Shown in pieces: positions 4,997 through 10,702 of a stretch of 10,702 bases of DNA. The notes beneath the pieces are model-generated. The model was not told where the DNA came from, did no database searches, and saw only the letters and a program-made list of their open reading frames with translations. Position numbers and translations under genes: made by a program. Every line of letters starts with the position of its first letter. Position 1 is the stretch's first letter. The stretch is from Methylocystaceae bacterium (GTDB lineage Bacteria > Pseudomonadota > Alphaproteobacteria > Rhizobiales > Beijerinckiaceae), in assembly GCA_003152255.1 (NCBI GenBank), contig PLZT01000511.1, positions 1,141-11,842 of the forward strand, read 5' to 3'.

Positions 4997-6663
4997 GGGT
5001 CTCGCCTTTGGGTCATGCGGCTCGCATGCAGGACGTCATCCAGCTTCCGCACGGCGGCGTCCCGTTCTTCGTCGGTGAGCGTAAGAATGTCCTGCAGCGC
5101 CACGCCAATATGCGGTAAATATTTTTCGATATAGAGGCGCCTGTCATATTCCTGATGAAGGTGAAGCTCGCGGCGCAGATAATGCGCGAGCTGACGCGCG
5201 CACTGCTGCAACCCCAATTTAATTTCCTTGAGGATTTCTGGATAGGGCTCGATCGCCTCCTTGGACTCGGAGGTATAGGGAACCCAAACCGACGCGACAT
5301 GGACCAGGATCGCCATCGGCGCGATCGGCAACGCTCCCTTCGGCTGATGCAGACCGTAAGCCCGCCAATTCGTCTGGATCACCGCTTTTGTGATGGCGCA
5401 ACTGGACTGCTGATAGAGGAGCGGCACCCGGTTCGCGAAACGCAGGAGAACCACGGGTTCGTCCTTGCGGGCGATCAGCTGTTCGGCGGCGCCTGCATCT
5501 TGCGCCTTCTTTTTACGCATATGCCCGCTTGCGTCGACTTCAATCTCGGGTTCGCCAGGACGACCAAATGCGATGCCGACCTCAATCTGGAAAGGGTTGC
5601 CGCGGTATGCGGCGGCGGGCCGCGTCGCAACCGTATAAAAATCCGCGGGCAGCTCCTTGCGCAACCCTTCAAGAAGCTGCGCCTCGCCGATCGGGACAAT
5701 GCAATCAGCCCTTGGAGACTGGACATGCGTTTTTTGAATGGCGTGATGTAACGCGGTCGCTTGCAGGTGCGCGATGTGCGTTGGATAAGAGCGATCGCTT
5801 AACGGCTTGCCGGCGCGCTTGATGATCTCGAGCGCCGTCTTTTTGCCCACGCATGAAAATTCGTCGACGAGAAACCCCAACAAGGAACGACTCTTCGTGT
5901 TTTGCAGCATCTGGATGAGGCGACCAAGCTCGACCCCGCGCGGATGCGGTTTGATTTCCCTTGGCCGCCGTGGAAGCCTTTCAGTGCCGCGGGCAAAAAG
6001 AACCTCCCTCCCGTTAGGATCCCTGTAGGCGATTGACACATGCGGGTTAGCGATGGCGGTTTGCGTCAGATAAACTTCGACGGAATGCGGTCCAGTCTGA
6101 TGGTGGCCCTCCATCTCCATCTCGACGCGCGTCCCGTGAGGGCGATCCCATTCCACCCGTCTCTTCTTGTGAATGTCCGGCCGGTTATTGGCCGTGTCGA
6201 TCGACACGTAAAGCTCCGACGCCAGTTCGTCGCCTTCGACCCGGCTCGTGATGTGAAGCGGCTTGCCAACTGTCAGCTGACCATACATTCCCGCCGCGGA
6301 GATCCCCATTCCCTGCTGGCCGCGCGACTGACTTAGCTTGTGAAATTTCGAGCCGTATAGCAGCTTGCCGAAAATGCGCGCGATCTGGCTCTCGACGATG
6401 CCTGGGCCGTTGTCCTCGACCACAACGCGCGATTTGCCAAAACGATCGCGCACCTGGACAGTGATATCCGGGAGCAATCCCGCTTCCTCGCAAGCATCAA
6501 GAGCATTATCCACCGCCTCTTTGACGGCGGTGACCAACGCCTTGGCGGGCGTGTCGAACCCCAGCAGGTGACGGTTCTTCAGGAAGAACTCGGAGACGGA
6601 AATTTCGCGCTGCCGACCGGCCATCTCAATGGCGGTGGCTGCTTTCGATTGTCTGTCAGGCAC
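4993..6663 (-). CDS. top6B: DNA topoisomerase VI subunit B
   Basis: ATPase subunit of topoisomerase VI. It dimerises on ATP binding to trap the transported DNA duplex and drives strand passage by subunit A. The 556 residues contain the GHKL ATP site: KEAVDNALDACEEAG with Glu49 and Asn53, EDNGPGI (Asp84, Gly86, Gly88) and the lid RGQQGMGISAA (114-124). An H2TH domain follows (EFSCVGKKTALEIIKRAG, about 268-285), then a transducer with QTNWRAYGLHQPKG (430-443). The C-terminus ends soon after the stalk helix, as in the shorter archaeal enzymes, with no added Ig-like domain. The first codon is GTG at 6663 with no clear SD; ATG at codon 14 is an alternative and would keep all domains. It is the first gene of the operon, and the divergent gap to 6905 should hold its promoter. 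Confidence 0.95.
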   Translation of the reverse strand: MPDRQSKAATAIEMAGRQREISVSEFFLKNRHLLGFDTPAKALVTAVKEAVDNALDACEEAGLLPDITVQVRDRFGKSRVVVEDNGPGIVESQIARIFGKLLYGSKFHKLSQSRGQQGMGISAAGMYGQLTVGKPLHITSRVEGDELASELYVSIDTANNRPDIHKKRRVEWDRPHGTRVEMEMEGHHQTGPHSVEVYLTQTAIANPHVSIAYRDPNGREVLFARGTERLPRRPREIKPHPRGVELGRLIQMLQNTKSRSLLGFLVDEFSCVGKKTALEIIKRAGKPLSDRSYPTHIAHLQATALHHAIQKTHVQSPRADCIVPIGEAQLLEGLRKELPADFYTVATRPAAAYRGNPFQIEVGIAFGRPGEPEIEVDASGHMRKKKAQDAGAAEQLIARKDEPVVLLRFANRVPLLYQQSSCAITKAVIQTNWRAYGLHQPKGALPIAPMAILVHVASVWVPYTSESKEAIEPYPEILKEIKLGLQQCARQLAHYLRRELHLHQEYDRRLYIEKYLPHIGVALQDILTLTDEERDAAVRKLDDVLHASRMTQRRDP

Positions 6664-6799
6664 GATTCACACGCTGCATCCCTATGCGGGCCGGCTGCCC
6701 TTTGCCGGAATTCCCGTCGGAGTATCGCGAAGACACGCGCACTTTTCATCAGGAAATCGCCATGCTAGAAGTAATATAATCGCTATTCCCGAAAGTGAT

Positions 6800-6826
6800 A
6801 GCGGCACCGGCATGGATGGTGCCGCT
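6800..6826. repeat. 9-bp inverted repeat in the divergent intergenic region
   Basis: AGCGGCACC (6800-6808) and GGTGCCGCT (6818-6826) are perfect inverted repeats with a 9-nt spacer. There is no T-run on either strand, so this is more likely an operator or leader stem than a terminator. It lies between top6B and the divergent LldD-LTXXQ fusion gene and could regulate either. Confidence 0.5.
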
Positions 6827-6845
6827 TGACAGAAGTCAACCTGTC
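6826..6845 (+). promoter_or_regulatory. overlapping inverted repeats, operator-like, upstream of the fusion gene
   Basis: TTGACAGAAGTCAACCTGTC contains TTGAC/GTCAA (6826-6830, 6835-6839) and GACAG/CTGTC (6828-6832, 6841-6845). TTGACA is a perfect -35 hexamer, but the nearest -10-like element (TATACG, 6846) is only 14 bp away, so a consensus sigma-70 promoter is not certain. The 5' end of the gene comes from lldD, and GntR-type regulators such as LldR bind short palindromes of this kind, so this may be the old lactate operator. Confidence 0.4.
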
Positions 6846-6905
6846 TATACGCCAGCCTATCGCGCAGTGGCCTAAGGCACAAACGCCATCTCCCGGGAGA
6901 GCCAA

Positions 6906-8399
6906 ATGATCGTCTCGTCTGCTTCAGATTATCGCGAAGCCGCGCGACGCAGTCTGCCCCGCTTTCTCTTCGACTACGTCGACGGCGGAGCCAACGCCGA
7001 ACAGACGATGAAGGCTAATATCGCGGATCTGAACCAGGTGAACCTGAGACAGCGCGTGCTGAAAAACGTTTCGGACCTGAGCCTGGCGACTGAATGGTTC
7101 GGCCAGGCCTCCGCGCTTCCGATGATTATTGGCCCCGTCGGGCTGACCGGCATGCTTGCACGTCGCGGCGAGGTTCAGACCGCCGGACATCTCGGCCGGA
7201 CGGCGCTCGCGCATAACGCGCTTGGCGGTCGGGGCCTGGAGCATATGCACGGCGGCCACGGCGTCGATCATCACGGCTTCAGGGGGAACGGCTTCAATGG
7301 CAACGCTTTCGGCAGCGCCGCCGTCTGGAACGACTGGGGCGACAATTTCTGGGGCGGCGATTGGGGCGGCGATTGGGGCTATTGGGCGGGCCCGGTGTTC
7401 TGGCCGTTCTTCTATGGCGACGCGCTCACCTTCGCGCTCTGGCCTTACGACTATGATGACCCGTTCTTGGCCTATGGCAACGACGCTCTGCTCGCCAGCG
7501 TGTTCTGGCCCGGGCCGATGAGCGCGCCTTACATCGACGGGAGCCCCAATCCCTTCGATATCTACGGCGCCGTTCCTTCCGACGAGGACCGGGGCTTCGT
7601 CGCCTATTACGGCGGGCGCCATCACCGCCATCATGGGCATCACGTGACCAGCGACACGTCGCGCCATGCGCCCGAGGCGGCCGCCGTCGCGAAGCCTGTC
7701 GAAGCGCCGACTTGCGCTGGGCTCGCGCCCGACGTCGCCAATTTGCCGATCGAGACAATCGAGAAAGCGGCGCGCCCGAACGACGCGCAGATCACCCAGC
7801 TCAACGATCTCCGGTCCGCCGCCGCGCAGGCCGACAATGCGCTGCGCGCTGCCTGCGCGAAGGAAGTTCCGCTTACGCCCGTCGGGCGGCTCGACGCGAT
7901 GGCGAAGCGGATGCAAGCGATGAAACAGGCCGCGCAGATGCTGAAGGAGCCGCTCGCGAAGTTTTACGAGTTCCTCGATCCGCAACAGAAGGAGCGCTTC
8001 GCGGCCATCGGCGCCGCGCGGCGCGCCAGCGCTCGCAAGGAGGCGACGACGAAGGAGCTCGGAGGCCTGTGCAATCGGCGTTCGGAGAGCTTCACGACGC
8101 CGCCGGTGCAGCGCATCGAGGAGACGATCAAGCCGACGGAGCACCAGAAGGCCGCCTTCGACGCGCTGAAGTCAGCTTCGGCCACGGCCGCCAAGGATCT
8201 CGTCGGTTCTTGCCCGGCCGAGACGTCCAAGACGCTGACGGAGCGGCTCGATCTGATCGCGAAACGTCTCGACGCAATGGACGGCGCGCTCGCCACGGTG
8301 AAGCCCGCGCTCTCGGATTTTTACAATTCGCTGAGCGACGAGCAGAAGGCGCGCTTCAACGTGATCGGACGCGGCGCGCCCAAGGCCGCCAAATTGTGA
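6906..8399 (+). CDS. LldD N-terminus fused to a two-repeat LTXXQ (Spy/CpxP-like) protein
   Basis: A 497-residue chimera. Residues 1 to about 93 match the N-terminus of FMN-dependent L-lactate dehydrogenase ([21 protein letters not shown] with Tyr24, [30 protein letters not shown]). The flavin barrel and active-site His/Arg are missing, so it cannot oxidise lactate. From about 95 onward it resembles a periplasmic LTXXQ-motif protein: a glycine/histidine/tryptophan-rich region (95-250), then two related units of about 100 residues (270-369 and 389-488). Each begins with Cys and ends [17 protein letters not shown] or [17 protein letters not shown]. Spy/CpxP relatives act in envelope stress and chaperoning. 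No signal peptide remains, so the product should stay in the cytoplasm. The GGGAGAG SD and ATG are those of lldD. The frame is open throughout, so expression is possible; function is doubtful. Confidence 0.88.
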   Translation: MIVSSASDYREAARRSLPRFLFDYVDGGANAEQTMKANIADLNQVNLRQRVLKNVSDLSLATEWFGQASALPMIIGPVGLTGMLARRGEVQTAGHLGRTALAHNALGGRGLEHMHGGHGVDHHGFRGNGFNGNAFGSAAVWNDWGDNFWGGDWGGDWGYWAGPVFWPFFYGDALTFALWPYDYDDPFLAYGNDALLASVFWPGPMSAPYIDGSPNPFDIYGAVPSDEDRGFVAYYGGRHHRHHGHHVTSDTSRHAPEAAAVAKPVEAPTCAGLAPDVANLPIETIEKAARPNDAQITQLNDLRSAAAQADNALRAACAKEVPLTPVGRLDAMAKRMQAMKQAAQMLKEPLAKFYEFLDPQQKERFAAIGAARRASARKEATTKELGGLCNRRSESFTTPPVQRIEETIKPTEHQKAAFDALKSASATAAKDLVGSCPAETSKTLTERLDLIAKRLDAMDGALATVKPALSDFYNSLSDEQKARFNVIGRGAPKAAKL

Positions 8400-8857
8400 G
8401 AAGAGACGCCGGGCGCTGCAGGGCGATCGGGTGAAGGACTTTTGTCCTTTTAAGGCCCATACGCGAGTTTTTCCGAACAGATGAGAGGGGGTGGCGTTAT
8501 GTTTTTCGCCGCACCGCCTTTGCGGTCGGAATCGGCCCTAGGACCGCGTAGGAGCCCCGCACGTGTGTTTTTTCGAACAGGCGGCGAATATTTCCCCCTT
8601 ACTCCATGGTCAGACTCAACGCTGGCGGCACGAGAGGTCAGGTATGCGCCAAGCGCGGACGTTGAATAGCTCGGTAATTCGGGAGTCTTATCTCACCGAA
8701 CCGCCATTGCGGAAAACCGCCGAAGAGGAAAACTTCAGCAAGTTCACGGGCGCTGCCAGTTGTGCTCGGCTCAAACATTGAGCTAGTCTGCCACGCAAAA
8801 GGCGGCCGGCGCTTTTCCATTTCCATTGGTCAGAGATCGGGCGGAGCCAAGGCGGTC
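8400..8857. other. 458-bp gap without a supportable gene
   Basis: It holds a weak terminator at 8434-8451 and a perfect palindrome GCTCAAACATTGAGC (8769-8783). Hairpin-prone GC repeats occur around 8696-8720, including GCGGAAAACCGC (8709-8720). Frames at 8481-8669 and 8563-8781 are open but lack an SD, a family or protein-like composition, and are not called. The promoter of the L,D-transpeptidase gene must lie near the right end. Confidence 0.5.
8434..8451 (+). terminator. weak rho-independent terminator after the fusion gene
   Basis: AAGGAC (8434-8439) and GTCCTT (8444-8449) form a 6-bp stem with a TTTT loop, and the T-run (8448-8451) is partly inside the stem. It lies 35 bp after the stop codon, the expected place for the 3' end of the transcript. 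Confidence 0.5.
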
Positions 8858-9295
8858 ATGCGTTTCTTAAAATACATATTCATTTTTCTGTTCGCCTTTT
8901 TCGGTCTGGAGCACGGGGCGAAGGCTACTGTATGGATACATATCAATCTCAGCAGCCAACGAATGCATGTGAAGTCGTCGCGCGGCAGCTATGTCTGGCC
9001 AGTGTCCACGGCGCGGTCGGGCTATTACACTCCGCGCGGAAGCTTCGCCCCTACGGGATTGCAGCGGATGCACTATTCGAGCAAATACGAAATGTCGCCG
9101 ATGCCCTATTCGATCTTCTTTCGAGGCGGCTATGCGATTCATGGCACCTACGCCGTTGGCGCGCTTGGCCGCCCCGTCTCGCATGGCTGCGTGCGTTTGT
9201 CTCCAGCTCATGCGGCGCAACTGTTCCACATGGTCCAGTCTGAGGGCGCGCGTATCTCGATCAGCGGAACGCCTCCCCGATCGATTCGCTTTTAA
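8858..9295 (+). CDS. small secreted L,D-transpeptidase (YkuD domain)
   Basis: L,D-transpeptidases make 3-3 cross-links in peptidoglycan or attach proteins to it, in the periplasm. The 145-residue product begins with a signal peptide (MRFLKYIFIFLFAFFGLEHG, likely cut after AKA at 23). It then goes straight into a minimal YkuD domain: INLSSQRMHVKSSRG (substrate strands), STARSGYYTPRGSF, and the catalytic signature with His95 in YAIHGTY and His109-Gly-Cys111-Val-Arg113 in SHGCVRLSP. Cys111 is the nucleophile. There is no LysM or other anchoring domain, and the protein is shorter than most of the family. ATG 8858 is chosen because the signal peptide begins there; the SD is weak (AAGGCGG). An earlier in-frame GTG at 8762 would bury the signal. 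Its 3' end overlaps a tyrosine-recombinase fragment on the other strand. Confidence 0.92.
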   Translation: MRFLKYIFIFLFAFFGLEHGAKATVWIHINLSSQRMHVKSSRGSYVWPVSTARSGYYTPRGSFAPTGLQRMHYSSKYEMSPMPYSIFFRGGYAIHGTYAVGALGRPVSHGCVRLSPAHAAQLFHMVQSEGARISISGTPPRSIRF

Positions 9296-9431
9296 ATGGC
9301 TGCAGAGAACCGCCTTTGTTCCCTTCCATCGCCGCCGTGATCGTCGCGCCGATCGTATCGACCGCGCGCCGCAACGGGTCCGCCTCGAGATGCGCGTAAC
9401 GATGCGTCGTCGCGGCTTGGGAGTATCCGAG
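9261..9431 (-). pseudogene. tyrosine recombinase (phage-type integrase) C-terminal remnant
   Basis: On the minus strand the frame reads LGYSQAATTHRYAHLEADPL and continues RRAVDTIGATITAAM. This is the typical end of a tyrosine recombinase, where LGHSQ-x-x-TT-x-x-Y-A-H carries the final catalytic His/Trp box and the Tyr nucleophile. The conserved His of GHSQ is Tyr here. Everything upstream (core-binding domain, first Arg, the H-x-x-R box) is missing: the homology starts near 9431 and the frame above it, to 9491, is unrelated. The last residues run over the 3' end of the L,D-transpeptidase gene, so the original stop is probably gone too. Only about 50 of over 300 residues remain, so it has no function. 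Confidence 0.8.
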
Positions 9432-9442
9432 GTAAAACCTCG
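9428..9442. repeat. palindrome at the integrase breakpoint
   Basis: CGAGGT (9428-9433), AAA, ACCTCG (9437-9442) is a perfect 15-bp palindrome. It sits exactly where similarity to tyrosine recombinases stops, so it may mark a rearrangement junction. A chance hairpin cannot be ruled out. Confidence 0.4.
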
Positions 9443-9511
9443 TCCTGTTGAAAAACACGTCAGTCGCATAAGATGCTGTCACGAAACCCAATCAAGAGCT
9501 AATCTGAACCA

Positions 9512-9949
9512 ATGCCCGAAACGCCAATCGACCAACCATCCCCCGCGCCAAGCGGCAAAGAAAAGTCGCCATACCAAGCGGACAGATTACGCGGGGTCAA
9601 AGAAGCGCGGACGGCAATCGAGGCCTTGAAAGTCAAATGGCCTGCGATTTTCAACGACCCAAAAACCATTAAGCCGCTGGCCAGCTCCGTCTTGTCTCAA
9701 GTCGCTGCGGCCCTTGGCTGGAGTCTCGGCTACACGCGCGGCGTGTTTCATGTGTGGAAAAGCCGAAACGACTATTGCCGCGCTGTTCTCCGCGATTCCG
9801 TCCGCGTCCATCTCGACGGCTCGCCAAGCGAGGAAGTTGTCGACGACCGCGCCCGAGAAATGGCGAAAGCTCAACTCGACAAGAACGCCGCGCGCAGCGC
9901 CGCGAAACGCTCCCGCGAATTGGCCGAGATGAACACCAAGGGCGCGTAA
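9512..9949 (+). CDS. ProQ/FinO-domain RNA chaperone
   Basis: A 145-residue protein of the ProQ/FinO family. These bind RNA hairpins with 3' U tails and protect or pair small RNAs with targets; FinO of F-like plasmids controls conjugation through FinP. The domain spans about residues 33-115: ALKVKWPAIFNDPKTIKPLA, ALGWSLGYTRGVFHVWKSR, DYCRAVL (Tyr88, Arg90, basic RNA face) and RVHLDGSPSEEV. A short polar N-terminus (SPAPSGKEKSP) and a basic, alanine-rich helical tail (DKNAARSAAKRSRELAE) flank it, as in small FinO-like proteins. The SD is poor: AAGAG lies 14 bases before the ATG at 9512. The nearby integrase remnant would suit a plasmid or integrative-element origin, but chromosomal copies are common in Hyphomicrobiales. 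Confidence 0.9.
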   Translation: MPETPIDQPSPAPSGKEKSPYQADRLRGVKEARTAIEALKVKWPAIFNDPKTIKPLASSVLSQVAAALGWSLGYTRGVFHVWKSRNDYCRAVLRDSVRVHLDGSPSEEVVDDRAREMAKAQLDKNAARSAAKRSRELAEMNTKGA

Positions 9950-10273
9950 GACGATGATTTTTCCGGTCTCGTATCCGTCGAGACGCGCACATAAGGTTTC
10001 CCTCCCGACCTGCCATCAACGTCCCGTGGCATAGCTAATGTAAGCTGTTCTTGACGCATACGAGGTGCGCCCCTAAGACCACGCGACCAGATTCGACGAC
10101 GGATTCAACCGGAGCGGCTACCAAGTCTGGGGAGGAAGAAGGCGGATGCATTTGTTGCATCGGCTTTTTTGTTTGCCCCATGAGCGCCGTCCCTTGCCAG
10201 AAAAACTAAATCGGCACAGTCTCCCGAAGCCCAATCCCCGATTGTCTGGGTGATAAGGGCAGGGAGGGACACA
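9950..10273. other. 324-bp gap with terminator; possible small-RNA space
   Basis: No gene can be supported. The stretch holds a good terminator (10139-10170) about 190 bp after the ProQ/FinO stop codon, then the leader of the SmbP-like gene with its AGGGAGG SD (10261-10267). A short frame near 10091-10130 (FDDGFNRSGYQVWGG) looks protein-like but has no start or recognisable family. The long distance between stop and terminator leaves room for a 3'-UTR small RNA. Confidence 0.45.
10139..10170 (+). terminator. rho-independent terminator
   Basis: GATGCA (10145-10150) and TGCATC (10156-10161) pair around TTTGT. The stem can be lengthened through one mismatch (AAGGC with GGCTT), and six T follow (10165-10170). 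It is a convincing plus-strand terminator for the ProQ/FinO transcript or for a small RNA upstream. Confidence 0.75.
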
Positions 10274-10615
10274 ATGATGAATCGTAGAATCTTCACTCTC
10301 ATTCTTAGCCTTGGCGTCGCTGCGCTGTTCGCGCCGGGTCTCGCCTTAGCCGAGGATCACTTGGCCGAAGCCATCAGCCATACGAAGGAAGCCATTGATC
10401 ACGGCAAGCAAGGACATGCGGCTGTGCTCGTGACGCATGCCGAAGCCGCGCTCACCCACGCCGAGGCGGCTGAGAAGGCCAAGGCCAATCCCCATACCGC
10501 AGAGGGGATCACGCACCTCAAGGCGGCCATCGAGCACGGCAAGCAGGACCATGCCGATGTCGCGACAAAGCATGCTGAAGAAGCTTTGACGCACCTCGAA
10601 GCGGCCACGAAATAA
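10274..10615 (+). CDS. smbP: SmbP-like secreted histidine-rich metal-binding protein
   Basis: A 113-residue periplasmic protein like the small metal-binding protein SmbP of Nitrosomonas, a four-helix bundle that binds copper and other divalent metals through spaced histidines. A signal peptide (MMNRRIFTLILSLGVAALFA, predicted cut after LALA at 26) precedes a mature part with two matching halves 45 residues apart: histidines at 29, 36, 43, 48, 55, 62 and at 74, 81, 88, 93, 100, 107. Each half contains HGKQ-x-H and THxEAA. Most histidines are seven apart, so they line one helix face. ATG 10274 is chosen for AGGGAGG (10261-10267) six bases upstream; a second ATG follows at once. It has its own terminator-like hairpin. 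A role in metal storage or tolerance is inferred from the family. Confidence 0.9.
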   Translation: MMNRRIFTLILSLGVAALFAPGLALAEDHLAEAISHTKEAIDHGKQGHAAVLVTHAEAALTHAEAAEKAKANPHTAEGITHLKAAIEHGKQDHADVATKHAEEALTHLEAATK

Positions 10616-10633
10616 ATAGGCTGGCGAAAGATC

Positions 10634-10667
10634 GTGGAACGCGAGCCGATAACGGCTCACGTTCCAC
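10634..10667 (+). terminator. long hairpin after the SmbP-like gene
   Basis: GTGGAACG-C-GAGCCG (10634-10648) pairs with CGGCTC-A-CGTTCCAC (10653-10667) around an ATAA loop: 14 of 15 pairs. It starts 19 bp after the stop codon and very probably protects or ends the mRNA. Only TT follows on the plus strand, so it is not a textbook T-tailed terminator. Its length would also suit a mobile-element or protein-binding site. Confidence 0.65.
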
Positions 10668-10676
10668 TTAAAAAAA

Positions 10677-10702
10677 TGGGTAACTGCCCAGGTTCTTGAA
10701 CC
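10677..10702. repeat. two adjacent palindromes at the window edge
   Basis: TGGG-taactg-CCCA (10677-10690) is followed at once by GGTTC-tt-GAACC (10691-10702). On the minus strand the first is followed by seven T (10670-10676), so it could be a weak terminator for a gene lying to the right. The second may continue past the window. Confidence 0.4.

Noticed and set aside
4163..5134. A 323-codon plus-strand frame antisense to top6A
   Set aside because: The opposite strand encodes Topo VI subunit A with all motifs. The antisense product has no recognisable domain or SD.
6924..8144. A 406-codon open frame on the minus strand, antisense to the LldD-LTXXQ gene
   Set aside because: It is arginine-rich and low in complexity, has no family, and lies opposite a frame with clear homology. 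Long antisense frames are common in GC-rich genes.
8590..8660. AACGCTGGCGGCA resembles the 5' end of 16S rRNA
   Set aside because: Only about 13 bases match. The upstream AGAGTTTGATC and the following conserved helices are absent, so it is a chance match.
8481..8781. Two short plus-strand frames (8481-8669 and 8563-8781)
   Set aside because: They have no SD, no recognisable family and unlikely composition, and they overlap each other in different frames.
1..10702. CRISPR array, tRNA or rRNA genes
   Set aside because: No regularly spaced short repeats, no tRNA cloverleaf or TTCGAATC-like arm, and no rRNA blocks were seen on either strand.

Overview
The window looks like an accessory stretch of an alphaproteobacterial genome, most likely Hyphomicrobiales (Methylocystis/Methylosinus/Beijerinckiaceae-like). 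This is an inference from GC-rich codon use, the IHF-alpha, glutaminase, ProQ/FinO and LTXXQ protein types, and strong Shine-Dalgarno (SD) sites. The genus is not proven. Many genes are fragments, fusions or duplicated pieces, as expected of a region shaped by recombination.

Left part (1-2560). A short unknown protein (149-358, minus) is followed by a serine-recombinase remnant (617-814, minus). The remnant has nested inverted repeats upstream that resemble a resolvase site. Next come an 84-aa unknown protein (1044-1298, plus) and a glutaminase gene (1350-2081, minus) cut off about 65 residues early. A direct repeat of about 124 bp lies on both sides of the glutaminase piece (1216-1339 and 2435-2559). 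It carries the 3' end of the 84-aa gene, so the right copy is a tail-only pseudogene.

Centre (2560-6663). An IHF-alpha-like DNA-bending protein (2576-2899) and a 193-aa orphan protein (3155-3736) lie on the plus strand. Converging on them is a complete two-gene operon for DNA topoisomerase VI, top6B then top6A (6663 down to 3860, ATGA overlap). This type IIB topoisomerase is typical of archaea and plants and sporadic in bacteria. All main catalytic residues can be seen in both subunits. It is the most notable content of the window.

Right part (6664-10702). Divergent from top6B is a 497-aa chimera. Its first 93 residues or so are the N-terminus of FMN-dependent L-lactate dehydrogenase (LldD), and the rest is a two-repeat LTXXQ (Spy/CpxP-like) protein without its signal peptide. 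Then follow a minimal secreted L,D-transpeptidase, a tyrosine-recombinase C-terminal fragment (minus), a ProQ/FinO-domain RNA chaperone, a rho-independent terminator, and a secreted histidine-rich SmbP-like metal-binding protein ending in a long hairpin.

No single pathway links these genes. The clearest functional unit is the Topo VI operon, possibly with the neighbouring IHF-like protein in DNA topology. The periplasmic genes (LTXXQ, L,D-transpeptidase, SmbP) suggest envelope or metal stress roles. The recombinase remnants, repeats and fusion point to a worn mobile-element or plasmid-derived segment.
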